A stretch of DNA of 64,000 nucleotides from Gammaproteobacteria bacterium (GCA_016125505.1 WGLP01000014.1:17888-81887), one strand, 5' to 3'. Positions 21,356 to 33,397 are shown, numbered from the stretch's first letter. Numbers and translations: made by a program. The notes: generated from the sequence alone by a model not told the origin.

Positions 21356-22141
21356 ATGCACGCCATGCTGAATATTGCTGTTCGCGCCGCGCGTAAGGCC
21401 GGCGATATTATCGCCCGCTCTTGCGATCAGGTGGATACCCTGAAGGTGAGACACAAAGCCGAAAATGATTTTGTCAGCGAGGTCGATCAGCGCGCCGAAC
21501 AGGCCATTATCGAGGTCCTGCTCAAGGCGTATCCGGATCATGCCATTCTAGCTGAGGAAAGCGGAAGCCAGGGCGATAGCGAATATGAATGGCTGATCGA
21601 TCCGCTGGACGGTACCACCAACTTTCTGCACGGATTTCCTCAATACGCGGTTTCGATTGCCTGTCGGCACAAGAATGTCCTGCAGCACGCCGTCGTCTAT
21701 GACCCGTTCAAACAAGAGCTCTTTACCGCCAGCCGTGGTGATGGCGCTCAACTCAACGGCAAGCGCATTCGTATCAGTCAGCGCACGAGCATGAGCGGCG
21801 CCCTGCTGGGCACGGGCATCCCGTTTAGCGATGTCGAGACCCTGCAGATCCACCTCAATATGATGCGTGACATTATCCCGGGCACGGCCGGTATTCGTCG
21901 TGCCGGCTCCGCCGCCCTGGATCTGGCCTATGTGGCCGCCGGGCGTCTGGACGCGTTCTGGGAGTTCAACCTGAAACCCTGGGATATGGCCGCCGGTATC
22001 CTCCTCGTGGAAGAAGCCGGTGGACTGGTTGGGGACTTTCATGGCGGATTTGACTATTTTTCGAGCGGGAATATCCTCTGCGCCAATCCCAAGTTGTTCA
22101 AACAGATGCTGAAGTTATTGCAGCCACATGTCCCGAAATAA
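21356..22141 (+). CDS. suhB: Inositol-1-monophosphatase family protein SuhB
   Basis: Mg-dependent phosphatase of the inositol monophosphatase family; in E. coli SuhB also takes part in rRNA transcription antitermination. The 261-residue protein starts MHAMLNIAVRAARKAGDII, nearly as in E. coli. It has the metal site EWLIDPLDGTTNFLHGFPQ with the upstream EE of AILAEESGS, and the second motif KPWDMAAGILLVEEAGG. It is divergent from trmJ with 93 bases between them. Confidence 0.96.
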   Translation: MHAMLNIAVRAARKAGDIIARSCDQVDTLKVRHKAENDFVSEVDQRAEQAIIEVLLKAYPDHAILAEESGSQGDSEYEWLIDPLDGTTNFLHGFPQYAVSIACRHKNVLQHAVVYDPFKQELFTASRGDGAQLNGKRIRISQRTSMSGALLGTGIPFSDVETLQIHLNMMRDIIPGTAGIRRAGSAALDLAYVAAGRLDAFWEFNLKPWDMAAGILLVEEAGGLVGDFHGGFDYFSSGNILCANPKLFKQMLKLLQPHVPK

Positions 22142-22216
22142 TTTGCCTGCCCCCATCAAGTGAGCGCAAATGCGGACGCTAGAGCCTATGAACCCGCAGA
22201 ACAGCGTACAGGGAAA

Positions 22217-22501
22217 ATGGCGAAAAGTGCGAGAAAAGCTCCGACCAAAGGCGACAAACATCTGGAACTGATCATGCGTGACGTCCTGACGGGTCTCAGT
22301 GACAGCGCCTGTTATTTCGCCTACCGCTCGACGCCCGACACCCTGGAGATCCTGTCCATCGAACCTCCCAAAGGCGACCCCTTCCTTACGGAACGGACCA
22401 GTGCCACCGTTACCCCGCTGCGGCGGGCACGCAGCAAGGATATCGTTGATTATCTGGTCCGCCGCGAAACCCGCCTGGAGCGTATCGAATCCACTGCCTA
22501 A
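22217..22501 (+). CDS. Hypothetical protein of about 94 residues
   Basis: Not recognised. Codon use is strongly biased to G or C in third positions like the neighbours, which supports a real gene. The product is soluble, basic at the N-terminus (MAKSARKAPTKGDKHLE), with LIMRDVLTGLSDSACYFAYR, a proline-containing middle, and an Arg-rich C-terminal helix (SKDIVDYLVRRETRLERI). No signal peptide or membrane segment is seen. The ATG at 22217 has a weak GGGA ribosome site; a GTG at 22160 in the same frame would add 19 residues. It follows suhB by 75 bases and precedes two other small unknown genes. Confidence 0.6.
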   Translation: MAKSARKAPTKGDKHLELIMRDVLTGLSDSACYFAYRSTPDTLEILSIEPPKGDPFLTERTSATVTPLRRARSKDIVDYLVRRETRLERIESTA

Positions 22502-22577
22502 GGTTTGACGACTGCGTTGAAATTGATGTCTAATCCCATAAATACTTACAAGATCACGGTATTTATGAAGGAGTCTT

Positions 22578-22922
22578 ATGCAACGCACGACGCTGTCTAT
22601 TCTGATTCCCCCCTTGGCCGTATGTCGTTATGGTTGTGCCGGATGTTGTGCCGCGCCGATTGGCGTGTTCTGGCTGGCCGGGATCGTCAGTATCATTTAT
22701 GGTTACCTCGGTGGACCCGCCGGACTGGAAACGGCTAGCTGGACCACGATAGCGCTAGGGATCGGTCTCTGGTTGATTGCCTCCGTTTGGGCGAGGATGG
22801 CCATCCGGGGTGTCAATGACGACGAATGCCAGCGCAAACGCAGCACTGTCTGCCGCATGGTCACACCGCAGGACAAGGATTCCGACCCGTTGGAAGACAT
22901 TAAAAAATTCAGTAGCCGATAG
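22578..22922 (+). CDS. Small cysteine-rich membrane protein, function unknown
   Basis: A 114-residue protein behind a strong ribosome site (GAAGGAG). The N-terminal part contains C16-x3-C20-x2-C23-C24 (VCRYGCAGCCAAP), directly followed by two hydrophobic segments (about 25-47 and 57-73) and a charged cytoplasmic tail with two more Cys (ECQRKRSTVCRMV). The clustered cysteines at the membrane edge suggest metal binding or redox chemistry, but no known family is claimed. It sits in a plus-strand row of three small unknown genes between suhB and secF. Confidence 0.75.
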   Translation: MQRTTLSILIPPLAVCRYGCAGCCAAPIGVFWLAGIVSIIYGYLGGPAGLETASWTTIALGIGLWLIASVWARMAIRGVNDDECQRKRSTVCRMVTPQDKDSDPLEDIKKFSSR

Positions 22923-22973
22923 AGCAGGTTCGCGTTGCTCCCGGCAAACTGATCGACACTGGGGGAAAACAAG

Positions 22974-23198
22974 ATGGGCGAAGTCATTGCATTTCCACGC
23001 AAGGTGGATCGGCATGCCTCTGCAGAGAATGCCGCCTTCATTGACGATCCCTATTTCCGGTTTATTCAGAGTGTCTTGCAAACCGCAGATGCCTGCGGTT
23101 TTCGGATGCCTTTCACCATCGATTCAGCCGCCAAACTCGTTTATGACAAGACACGTGATACCAGCGAGCTGGCGAAGTTACTGAACGCGAAGCGTTAA
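22974..23198 (+). CDS. Small hypothetical protein, 74 residues
   Basis: Not recognised. It starts MGEVIAFPRKVDRHASAENA after a GGGGG-type ribosome site, then has DDPYFRFIQSVLQTADACGF and ends RDTSELAKLLNAKR. No signal or membrane segment is visible; the Val-Ile-Ala-Phe-Pro start is common among short cytoplasmic proteins of proteobacteria. It is 51 bases after the cysteine-rich membrane protein gene and converges on secF with 19 bases between the stops. Confidence 0.7.
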   Translation: MGEVIAFPRKVDRHASAENAAFIDDPYFRFIQSVLQTADACGFRMPFTIDSAAKLVYDKTRDTSELAKLLNAKR

Positions 23199-23217
23199 TT
23201 ATCCTTCAGGGAATAAC

Positions 23218-24159
23218 TCAGGGATGGCTACCGTCACCCTCGGTCTGCTTGGGTGTCGGCATCAGGTGGCTGCGATCGACCTTCAATGCCAGGACCATCG
23301 CGCTGGCGACATAAATCGAGGAATACGTCCCCACGATAATGCCGATGATGAGTGCCAACGAGAAAGGCTGAATCGAGGGTCCGCCGAAGAAGTACATAGC
23401 GGATACCACCAGCAGGGTGGTGAATGAGGTCATCACCGTACGCGACAGGGTCTGGTTCATGGCCGCATTGGTAATTTCCAGCGTAGTCCCCTTGCGCATC
23501 TTACGGAAGTTTTCTCGAATACGGTCGTACACCACCACGGTATCGTTGAGCGAATAACCAATAATGGCAAGCACTGCTGCAAGTACCGTGAGATCAAATG
23601 GCCATTGAAAGACGGAGAAAAAGCCAATCGTAATCAGGACGTCGTGAATCGTGGCAACAATGGCACCGAGTGAGAAACGCCATTCAAACCGGAACATAAC
23701 GTAGATCATGATGCCGCCCAGTGCGAGCAGCATGGCAATACCGCCTTTATCACGCAATTCCTTACCCACCTTGCTGCCGACAAAATCGCGTCGGCGCACA
23801 TCGATCTTTTCGTTACCGGCTTTTTGCAGAGTATCAATGACCTTGTTGCTTACTTCGGCTTTGGTCACGGTACCCTTATCTGCGATGCTAATGGTCAGGT
23901 CTTTACCGGTTTCACCAATGCTTTGCACCACCACATCATCAAAGCCGGCAGCAGCGAGTTGTTTACGCACGGTCTCTGCGCTGATCTCCTTCGGATAGCC
24001 TACTTCGATCTGAATACCGCCTTTGAAATCGAGCCCGAGATTCAGCCCCTGGTAGATCAATGAACCGATAGACGTCGTCACCAGGATAATCGACAAGGCT
24101 GCGGCATAACGACCCTTGCTGAAAAAATCAAAATTGGGAACCTGTTTAAATATGCGCAT
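23218..24159 (-). CDS. secF: Protein translocase accessory subunit SecF
   Basis: Works with SecD and YajC to pull exported proteins through SecYEG using the proton gradient. The 313-residue protein has six predicted membrane helices, the first at about 14-36. The periplasmic P4 domain follows with GLDFKGGIQIEVGYPKEI. The conserved helix LAAVLAIIGYSLNDTVVVYDRIREN carries the essential Asp/Arg pair. It is separated from secD by 15 bases. Confidence 0.97.
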   Translation of the reverse strand: MRIFKQVPNFDFFSKGRYAAALSIILVTTSIGSLIYQGLNLGLDFKGGIQIEVGYPKEISAETVRKQLAAAGFDDVVVQSIGETGKDLTISIADKGTVTKAEVSNKVIDTLQKAGNEKIDVRRRDFVGSKVGKELRDKGGIAMLLALGGIMIYVMFRFEWRFSLGAIVATIHDVLITIGFFSVFQWPFDLTVLAAVLAIIGYSLNDTVVVYDRIRENFRKMRKGTTLEITNAAMNQTLSRTVMTSFTTLLVVSAMYFFGGPSIQPFSLALIIGIIVGTYSSIYVASAMVLALKVDRSHLMPTPKQTEGDGSHP

Positions 24160-24174
24160 GACAATGTGATCCCA

Positions 24175-26037
24175 TTAAATGGAGACTTTGGTGATACGTC
24201 TGCCGCCGACAACAAGATTCACGATGGCGCGTGTCCCCAGGATGGCGGTAAACATGGATGTGGCAATACCAATAGACAGGGTTGTCGCGAACCCCTTGAT
24301 AGGCCCGGTGCCGAGTATAAACAGCACCATAGCCGCAATCAGGGTAGTGACGTTGGAGTCCAGAATCGTCGCCCACGCCTTCTCGTAACCGGCATGAATA
24401 CTCGCCTGCGGCGTATTCCCCAGATTCAATTCCTCGCGGATACGTTCATAGATAAGCACGTTCGCATCCACCGCCATACCGACAGTCAACACGATACCGG
24501 CGATACCCGGCAAGGTGAGGGTTGCCTGGAACAGGGACAAAACCGCGACAATCAAGACCACGTTGGCCATCAACGCCACGTTGGCCAACAAACCGAAGCC
24601 ACGGTACCAGAAGATCATAAACACGATGATAAAGAGCATGCCGTAAACTACGGATTTAATCCCCATCTCGATATTTTCCTGACCGAGACTCGGACCTACC
24701 GTACGCTCTTCCACGATGTGAATCGGCGCCGCCAGTGCACCGGCACGCAACAACAACGCCAGCTTGGTGGATTCTTCCCGGGTCAGACCGGTAATCTGAA
24801 ACTGCTTGGAGAACACGCCTTGAATCGTCGCCAGGCTGATGACTTCTTCATGTGGCTTGGACACCGTGACCTTCTTGCCGTCCTGCATGACATCTTCACG
24901 AGTGTATTCAATGAATACCACCGCCATGCGCTTGCCGAGATTTTCCTTGGTATTGTCACCCATGATCTTGGCGCCGACGCCATCGAGGGTGACGTTGACC
25001 GCGGGCAAACCGTCCTGGGTCGAGGTGGCGGTAGCGTAGGTAATGTTCTTGCCGGTGATGATGATTTTGTTTTTCAGCAATACGGGTTGGCCATTATCGC
25101 GCATGGTATAGAGCTTGGAACCCGGGGCCTTGCCCTGCATGGCATCCGTTACGCTGTATTTGTCCTGCTCCATGCGAAATTCCAGACTGGCGGTCGCCGT
25201 CAGCACGTCCATCAATTCGTCGCTGTTCTGCACGCCCGGGAATTCGGCCACGATGCGATCATCTCCCTGACGCACGATCACCGGCTCCATCAGGCCCTGG
25301 TATTTATCATCGATACGTTTCTTGAGGACGGTAATGATCTGGGAGATCGTATTGGAACGCAGTTCTTCAGTCTTTTTCTTGGTCAGTACGGCATCGAGAT
25401 AGTACAGCTGACCGCGTTCGACATCGGTAAACTCCATATCCTGAAACGCCCGGCGCAGCGCATCGCGGGCATCGTCGCGGGTCTTCGCATTGTCGTATTT
25501 CAACTCGATGGTATCGCCGCGTACGACCATGGAGCGGGCACGGATATCCAGTTTGCGATGGTTTTTGAAGTACTCGAAGATATCGTCGCGGTAATTATCC
25601 AGCTGCTGACGCATCGCCGTCTTCATATCGATCTCGATCAAAAAGTGCAGACCGCCGCGCAAATCGAGACCCAGGTACATCGGCTTGGCGCCGAGTGATA
25701 ACAGCCAGGACGGCGTGGTCGGCGCATAACTGATGGCGACAACATAGTTATTACCCAAGGCAGCGGCGATCAGCTGTTTGGCTTTGGCCTGATCCTGCTC
25801 GTCCTTGAAACGCACCTGCATTCCGGTCGGCAGGATGGCCGCACTCTTATAGGCAATGCCCGCATCCTTCAAGGTGTTTTCCACACTCTTGAGCGTATCC
25901 TCTGTCACCGCTGCATTGCGGTTTGCGGCGACCTGTACCGAAGGGTCGTCACGGTACAAATTCGGTGCGGCGTATAACACGCCGAACACCATGATGATAA
26001 CAATGAGGATGTACTTCCAGAGCGGGTAACGGTTCAT
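24175..26037 (-). CDS. secD: Protein translocase accessory subunit SecD
   Basis: Large partner of SecF. The 620-residue protein has an N-terminal membrane helix (about 8-25) and a long periplasmic region with the D1 motif GLDLRGGLHFLIEIDMKTAM and the P1 head. Five C-terminal helices follow, including VGMAVDANVLIYERIREEL. It starts three bases after the yajC stop. Confidence 0.97.
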   Translation of the reverse strand: MNRYPLWKYILIVIIMVFGVLYAAPNLYRDDPSVQVAANRNAAVTEDTLKSVENTLKDAGIAYKSAAILPTGMQVRFKDEQDQAKAKQLIAAALGNNYVVAISYAPTTPSWLLSLGAKPMYLGLDLRGGLHFLIEIDMKTAMRQQLDNYRDDIFEYFKNHRKLDIRARSMVVRGDTIELKYDNAKTRDDARDALRRAFQDMEFTDVERGQLYYLDAVLTKKKTEELRSNTISQIITVLKKRIDDKYQGLMEPVIVRQGDDRIVAEFPGVQNSDELMDVLTATASLEFRMEQDKYSVTDAMQGKAPGSKLYTMRDNGQPVLLKNKIIITGKNITYATATSTQDGLPAVNVTLDGVGAKIMGDNTKENLGKRMAVVFIEYTREDVMQDGKKVTVSKPHEEVISLATIQGVFSKQFQITGLTREESTKLALLLRAGALAAPIHIVEERTVGPSLGQENIEMGIKSVVYGMLFIIVFMIFWYRGFGLLANVALMANVVLIVAVLSLFQATLTLPGIAGIVLTVGMAVDANVLIYERIREELNLGNTPQASIHAGYEKAWATILDSNVTTLIAAMVLFILGTGPIKGFATTLSIGIATSMFTAILGTRAIVNLVVGGRRITKVSI

Positions 26038-26040
26038 TTT

Positions 26041-26388
26041 TTATTCTTTTTCTGCTGCCTTGAGACTGCCTTTGGGTAATACGGTGGCGATGGCCTGACG
26101 TTGTATCTTAACCTGAACGCCGTCGGCAATTTCCACGGTCATGTATTGTTCGCTGAGGTCGACGACCTTGCCCAGGATGCCGCCGTTGGTGACAACCTCA
26201 TCGCCTTTGCCGACAGCCTCGACCATCTTGCGATGTTCCTTGGCGCGTTTTTGTTGGGGGCGAATCAGCAGGAAATAAAAGATCACGATCATGCCGACGA
26301 AGAACAGCATGCCGGTAATCGGGTCGCCACCTTGAGCACCGGCAGCCGGTGCATTTGCCGCGTAGGCATTGGAAATAAAGAAACTCAT
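26041..26388 (-). CDS. yajC: Sec translocon accessory complex subunit YajC
   Basis: Single-pass membrane protein associated with SecDF. The 115-residue protein has one hydrophobic segment (about 24-44, GMLFFVGMIVIFYFLLIRPQ) followed by the family signature QQKRAKEHRKMVEAVGKGDE and VVTNGGILGKVV. It lies between tgt and secD in the conserved queA-tgt-yajC-secD-secF order. Confidence 0.96.
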   Translation of the reverse strand: MSFFISNAYAANAPAAGAQGGDPITGMLFFVGMIVIFYFLLIRPQQKRAKEHRKMVEAVGKGDEVVTNGGILGKVVDLSEQYMTVEIADGVQVKIQRQAIATVLPKGSLKAAEKE

Positions 26389-26434
26389 AATGACACCTTG
26401 ATGGTTAAATTTTGCCCTTTAAATTGGGGCCGTA

Positions 26435-28583
<2,149 letters not shown>

Positions 28584-31427
28584 TTAGCCCGTATTCCGCA
28601 TACCTGCGGCAATCGCATTGATGGTCCGCAACAGCGGGTCGAGCCATTGATGCCGTTCGTCTTCGCTGACATTTTCATTGCGATAACGCCGAATCAGCAT
28701 CAGCTGGATCTGGTTCAGGGGATCGAGATAGGGATTGCGACGCGTCAGGGACAGGGCCAATGGTGGTGTCTCTGCCAGGAGGTACGGCAATTGCGCCACC
28801 GATAACACATAACGTACGGTACGTTCGTGCTCATGACGAATCGCCTGATAAATTTCCTCTGCCTGGATCTTGTTCTGACACAGGCTGATATAGGTATGCG
28901 CGATCCGCATATCGGCCTTGAATAAGGACATCTGGGTATTACTCAGCAATGAACGGAAGAATGGCCAGTTTTCATACATTTCCTGCAATTGCTGCGTACG
29001 CTCGGGACGATCACTAACCCATTTGCTTAATGCGGTACCAATGCCGTACCACGCGGGCAAGGTATGACGTGATTGCGCCCAGCCGAATACCCAGCCGATC
29101 GCGCGTACGGAACCCTTGGAGCGATCGGATTTTTTGCGGTGAGACGGTCGCGAACCAATATTCATCAGGGCGATTTCCGAGACCGGTGTCGCCTCGTAAA
29201 AGTAATCGAGAAAACCGGGCGTCCGGTCGGTCAGGTCGCGATAGTACTGTTCACCATTGTCAGCAATCTCTTTCATGATCTGACGATAGCGATCGTTTTC
29301 CGGTGCAACGGGCTGTACCAGATTTTGGCTGGCCTTGAGCAGACCGCTCACGCCCATCGTCAATTCATAAACGGCTGTTTCCTGGTTACTGTATTTATAC
29401 GACAACACCTCACCCTGCTCGGTGAATTTGATCTCGCCATGCACGGTCCCCGCCGGCTGCGCGAGGATAGAATCGTAGGTGGGGCCGCCGCCGCGTCCGA
29501 TGGTGCCGCCGCGACCATGGAACAGCCGGCACTGGATATTACGCGCACTGGTCAGGCTGGTAATCTTTTGCTGTGCCTGATACAGGCTCCAGGCGGAAGA
29601 CAGGATCCCGCCGTCCTTGCATGAATCCGAATATCCCAGCATCACTTCCTGCTTATTGCCTGATGCCTTCAGCAGTTCCGCGTAGGTGGCATTGTCCAGC
29701 AACTGCGTCATTACCGGTTCGATGTGCGCCAGGTCATTAATCGTTTCGAACAACGGCGAGATCCGGATATGACAAAACCATTCGTCGTTTCGCAAACCGG
29801 CCAGTCCCGCCGCCCACGCCAGGAACATGACTTCCATCACGTGACTGGCGGCGTGCGTCATCGAAATCACGTAATTGCCGAATGCATTCGGGCTGACTTC
29901 TTCGCGCATATTCGCTATCACCTCGAACAACTCGAGGGTCTCGCGCGACATATCGCTCAACAGGTCCTTGTTAATCGCCGCTTTTGACGCGATGAGGTAT
30001 TTTGCCAGGACTTCCAGCCGTTCCGCTTCGCTGTGCGCATGATAATCGCTGACGCCCAATTGCCGCAGGATCTCGTGTACGGCGTTGGAATGGATCGTGG
30101 ATTCCTGACGCAGATCCAGCTGGGTCAGGTAAAAACCAAATGACTCGACCAGGCGGATCATGTCCTTGAGCTCGCCTTCCGCAATATTGCCATCGCCATG
30201 ACTGATTAAGGAATCGCGGATCTGGTAGAGATCCTGCAACAGCTCCTGCTCGTGACGATAACCGCAGCCTGACTTGGTGGGTTCCAGGCCTTCTATCCGC
30301 TGTTCGATCGTCGTCAGCGTGCACAGCAGGCGTTGATGCATGATATAGAGCTTGCGTCGATAGGGTTCGCTTTTAAAGCGATCCGGATTACTGGCAAAGG
30401 TCTCCGGGATTTGGCGTTCATCCTCCGCCAGGCTGTGCAGAAATGCCTGACTGGGATGGCACAAACGAATCGAATGCGTCAGCAGGTTGGTTAAATTGAC
30501 AATGCGTCGTTCGTATTCTGACAAGGCTTCACGCGCTTTCAGCCGCAGGGCCATCACGGTCGTCTGCGGTTTCACAAACGGATTACCGTCACGATCACCG
30601 CCAATCCAGGAACCGAAACGGATAAAGCTTGGTATCACCAGCGGCTGGTCTTCCTCGCTCAGCATCGGATAAGCGTTGCGGACAGCCCGTTCCATGCTCC
30701 GGTAAACCTTGGGAACCGCGACGAACAAACTCTTCCTGAAATAGTGCACGCCATTTTTAACTTCATCGAGGACCTGGAGCTTGCGTTCACGCACCTCGTT
30801 CGTCATGTATAAAATCTTGATATGACGTTTGAGCTGCTCGATGATCTGCTCTCGTTCTGAATGAGTGAGCGGGTCATTGAGTTTCTCGCTGGTCACGAAG
30901 ATCCGGCGCAGACCTTCCATCACGGTTCGCCGCTTCGACTCGGTTGGATGTGCCGTAATCACCGGGATATACGCTAATCGATCCAGAAGCGTCTGCAGCT
31001 GGTCCCGGTTGAGACCCTGTTGTTGCATATCACGCATTGTCGCTTCAAAGGAACCGATCCAGCGTGGGCCGGTCTTATCTTCGTCCTTGCGCCGCTGGAT
31101 ATGGCTGTAGGACTCTTCCGCAATATTGACCAGACTGAAGTAAATGCTGAAGGCGCGGACAACGTGCGTCAGTGTTTCCGCATCGAGAGATTCGATCAAG
31201 CGGGAAAGGCGTGCACGTTTGGTGATGTTATCCTGACGGCGCAGGCTGATGTGCCCCTTACGCAGCGCCTCGACCGCGGCGAATACACGCTGGCCGGCAT
31301 GGTCCCGTAATATTTCACCCAGAATGTTGCCGAACAACTTGACCTGGCGGCGCAACAATTTGTCTTTTACCAGACTTGTCGGTATTTCGGTCTTGGCGGA
31401 AGGAAATGTTTTGATCTCGGCTGTCAT
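28584..31427 (-). CDS. ppc: Phosphoenolpyruvate carboxylase
   Basis: Carboxylates PEP to oxaloacetate, refilling the TCA cycle; in an autotroph it also assimilates bicarbonate. The 947-residue protein has the catalytic His in VITAHPTESKRRTVMEG, the signature GYSDSCKDGGILSSAWSLY, and the glycine loop FHGRGGTIGRGGGPT. The C-terminal end MRNTG is typical of the family. The start MTAEIKTFPSAKTE at 31427 is preferred. A TTG 39 bases upstream is in frame, but it overlaps a TATAAT (31464-31459) that looks like the -10 of the gene's promoter. Confidence 0.96.
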   Translation of the reverse strand: MTAEIKTFPSAKTEIPTSLVKDKLLRRQVKLFGNILGEILRDHAGQRVFAAVEALRKGHISLRRQDNITKRARLSRLIESLDAETLTHVVRAFSIYFSLVNIAEESYSHIQRRKDEDKTGPRWIGSFEATMRDMQQQGLNRDQLQTLLDRLAYIPVITAHPTESKRRTVMEGLRRIFVTSEKLNDPLTHSEREQIIEQLKRHIKILYMTNEVRERKLQVLDEVKNGVHYFRKSLFVAVPKVYRSMERAVRNAYPMLSEEDQPLVIPSFIRFGSWIGGDRDGNPFVKPQTTVMALRLKAREALSEYERRIVNLTNLLTHSIRLCHPSQAFLHSLAEDERQIPETFASNPDRFKSEPYRRKLYIMHQRLLCTLTTIEQRIEGLEPTKSGCGYRHEQELLQDLYQIRDSLISHGDGNIAEGELKDMIRLVESFGFYLTQLDLRQESTIHSNAVHEILRQLGVSDYHAHSEAERLEVLAKYLIASKAAINKDLLSDMSRETLELFEVIANMREEVSPNAFGNYVISMTHAASHVMEVMFLAWAAGLAGLRNDEWFCHIRISPLFETINDLAHIEPVMTQLLDNATYAELLKASGNKQEVMLGYSDSCKDGGILSSAWSLYQAQQKITSLTSARNIQCRLFHGRGGTIGRGGGPTYDSILAQPAGTVHGEIKFTEQGEVLSYKYSNQETAVYELTMGVSGLLKASQNLVQPVAPENDRYRQIMKEIADNGEQYYRDLTDRTPGFLDYFYEATPVSEIALMNIGSRPSHRKKSDRSKGSVRAIGWVFGWAQSRHTLPAWYGIGTALSKWVSDRPERTQQLQEMYENWPFFRSLLSNTQMSLFKADMRIAHTYISLCQNKIQAEEIYQAIRHEHERTVRYVLSVAQLPYLLAETPPLALSLTRRNPYLDPLNQIQLMLIRRYRNENVSEDERHQWLDPLLRTINAIAAGMRNTG

Positions 31428-31560
31428 GGTGTCGTCACGGATGCTGTCAATCGGACCATTATACAACGATCCAACACCTAATTAGCTACTGGCATAAATT
31501 GTGAATAAACTTTTAGAAACAACGCTTAGCATGTTAAAATTCCAGCAAGGATAGGTACAC

Positions 31561-33207
31561 ATGTCAAAACTGACCACATCGGCAAGCTGGCAGGCGCTGC
31601 AGGAACACTTCAAACAGATACACGGCACGCATATGCGCCAACTGTTTGCAGAAGATCCCAAACGGTTCGCGCGCTTTTCCCTGCAGCTTGACGACCTGCT
31701 CCTGGACTACTCGAAAAACCGCATTACCCCGACCACGCTGGATCTCCTGCTGCAACTGGCGCACGAATGTGACGTCCCCAAATGGATTGAACGCATGTTC
31801 AATGGAGACATCATCAACCACACGGAACACCGTGCCGTATTGCACATCGCCTTGCGCAACCGCGCCAACCGCCCTATCCAGGTGCAGGGACAGGACGTCA
31901 TGCCCGATGTCAATGCAATGCTCGGCAAGATACGTGGCTTCACGGAACAGGTTCGCAACGGTCACTGGCTTGGCTACAGTCAGCAGCGCATTACGGACGT
32001 TGTGAATATCGGTGTCGGTGGTTCCGATCTGGGACCGGTGATGGCGACGGAGGCCCTGCGCCCTTATGCCAGCCGCGACCTCCATGTCCATTTTGTCTCG
32101 AACGTGGACGAGAACCACATTACCGATGTATTGGAATCCCTCGATCCGCAGACCACGCTTTTCATTATCGTCTCCAAAACCTTCACCACCCAGGAAACCC
32201 TGACCAATGCGGAAACCGCACGGGAATGGTTTCTGGCGCAACATCCGGACACCGCAGCAATTGCAAAACACTTCGTTGCAGTTTCCGACAATGTCAAAGC
32301 CGCCAGTGAGTTTGGGATCGATCCGGACAACCTGTTCAAGATGTGGGACTGGGTCGGCGGGCGCTATTCCCTGTGGTCCGCTGTCGGCTTGTCCATCGCC
32401 TGCGCCGTCGGCATGGACAACTTCGAACAGCTCTTAGAAGGCGCGCACGACATGGATGAGCATTTTCGCACGGCGCCGCTCGAACAAAACATGCCGGTCA
32501 TCCTGGGCCTGCTGGGCGTTTGGTACAGTAATTTTTTCAATGCACAGACTTACGCTGTGCTGCCCTACGATCAGCATTTACGTTTTCTGCCGGACTATTT
32601 GCGGCAGGCAGACATGGAAAGCAATGGCAAAAGCGTGGATCGCGAGGGTAAGCCGGTGGATTACAGCACGGGCCCGATTGTCTTCGGTTCTGTCGGCATT
32701 AGCGGCCAGCATGCCTTTTATCAGCTCATGCATCAGGGCACGCCCCTGATTCCGGCTGACCTGCTCGCCGCCGCCGTTAATCTAAAACCCCTGCGCAAAC
32801 ACCATGAGATCCTCATGGCAAATGTCTTTGCCCAGGCGGAAGCCTTCATGCGCGGCAAAACCGAGAAGGAAGCCCGCGCCGAACTTCAGGCCCAGGGGCT
32901 GACGGGCGATGCCCTGGAGAATTTACTGCCGTACAAGGTCTTCGCCGGCAATAAACCGACCAACCTGCTTCTGTTTCACACGCTCAATCCGCGCACGCTC
33001 GGCAGACTCGTTGCGCTGTACGAACACAAGATCTTCGTCCAAGGCGTCATCTGGAATATCAACTCTTTTGACCAGTGGGGCGTGGAGCTGGGCAAGCAAT
33101 TGGCCAAGACCGTGCTTGGCGAATTACAGGGTGACGCTTCGGTAAGTTCACACGACTGCTCTACCAACGGTCTGATTAACTACTACAAGAAACTGCGCAA
33201 GGATTAA
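31561..33207 (+). CDS. pgi: Glucose-6-phosphate isomerase
   Basis: Interconverts glucose-6-phosphate and fructose-6-phosphate. The 548-residue protein is E. coli-like in length. It has [17 protein letters not shown], the catalytic Glu in [13 protein letters not shown], the His in [17 protein letters not shown], and the Lys in [16 protein letters not shown]. It is divergent from ppc; the ribosome site AAGGA lies before the ATG. The pan genes on the opposite strand follow after a tRNA. Confidence 0.97.
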   Translation: MSKLTTSASWQALQEHFKQIHGTHMRQLFAEDPKRFARFSLQLDDLLLDYSKNRITPTTLDLLLQLAHECDVPKWIERMFNGDIINHTEHRAVLHIALRNRANRPIQVQGQDVMPDVNAMLGKIRGFTEQVRNGHWLGYSQQRITDVVNIGVGGSDLGPVMATEALRPYASRDLHVHFVSNVDENHITDVLESLDPQTTLFIIVSKTFTTQETLTNAETAREWFLAQHPDTAAIAKHFVAVSDNVKAASEFGIDPDNLFKMWDWVGGRYSLWSAVGLSIACAVGMDNFEQLLEGAHDMDEHFRTAPLEQNMPVILGLLGVWYSNFFNAQTYAVLPYDQHLRFLPDYLRQADMESNGKSVDREGKPVDYSTGPIVFGSVGISGQHAFYQLMHQGTPLIPADLLAAAVNLKPLRKHHEILMANVFAQAEAFMRGKTEKEARAELQAQGLTGDALENLLPYKVFAGNKPTNLLLFHTLNPRTLGRLVALYEHKIFVQGVIWNINSFDQWGVELGKQLAKTVLGELQGDASVSSHDCSTNGLINYYKKLRKD

Positions 33208-33397
33208 GTTCGGCAGAGTGCTGCTCTTGCTTTTAGGTGGTAGCCGAGGACGGACTCGACAGTTTTGCCTGGAGCAAAACTGGACAGCCGCAGGCTGCCC
33301 GCAGGGCGAGGCACAGGGAAGTGCCGAGTCAACCGTCACGCAAGCGTGACAGCAAAAATCAGAAGTTGTGAAACACTCTTAGAAGATTGCTATAGGG
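33208..33397. other. Intergenic stretch between pgi and tRNA-Leu
   Basis: No coding frame is convincing here. The stretch holds a split copy of the 3' half of the neighbouring tRNA-Leu (33236-33259 plus 33331-33341) and, between the two parts, a hairpin-rich element. The remaining bases near the tRNA are AT-rich and featureless. Confidence 0.7.
33236..33341 (-). repeat. tRNA-Leu 3'-half remnant split by a hairpin-rich element
   Basis: Bases 33236-33259 repeat 24 bases of the tRNA-Leu 3' end (33396-33419) exactly. Bases 33331-33341 (AACCGTCACGC) repeat the next 11 bases of the tRNA (33419-33429), collinear but 71 bases further on. The interruption 33260-33330 holds stems CAGTTTTGC/GCAAAACTG (33260-33268, 33274-33282), CAGCC/GGCTG, GCCC/GGGC and GGCAC/GTGCC. 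It is bounded by inverted GACTCG (33253-33258) and CGAGTC (33325-33330). A last stem GTCACGC/GCGTGAC (33335-33350) follows. No transposase or integrase gene is near. Confidence 0.75.

Noticed and set aside
24166..25698. A 510-codon open frame on the plus strand
   Set aside because: Exact antisense of secD; His/Gln/Asp-rich translation without domain motifs.
31428..31466. TTG-initiated extension of ppc
   Set aside because: The codons overlap a TATAAT that fits the gene's own promoter, and the added residues have no family counterpart.
33236..33350. A second tRNA gene or an insertion sequence next to tRNA-Leu
   Set aside because: Only about 35 tRNA bases are present, split in two, with no 5' half; no transposase frame exists between the repeats.
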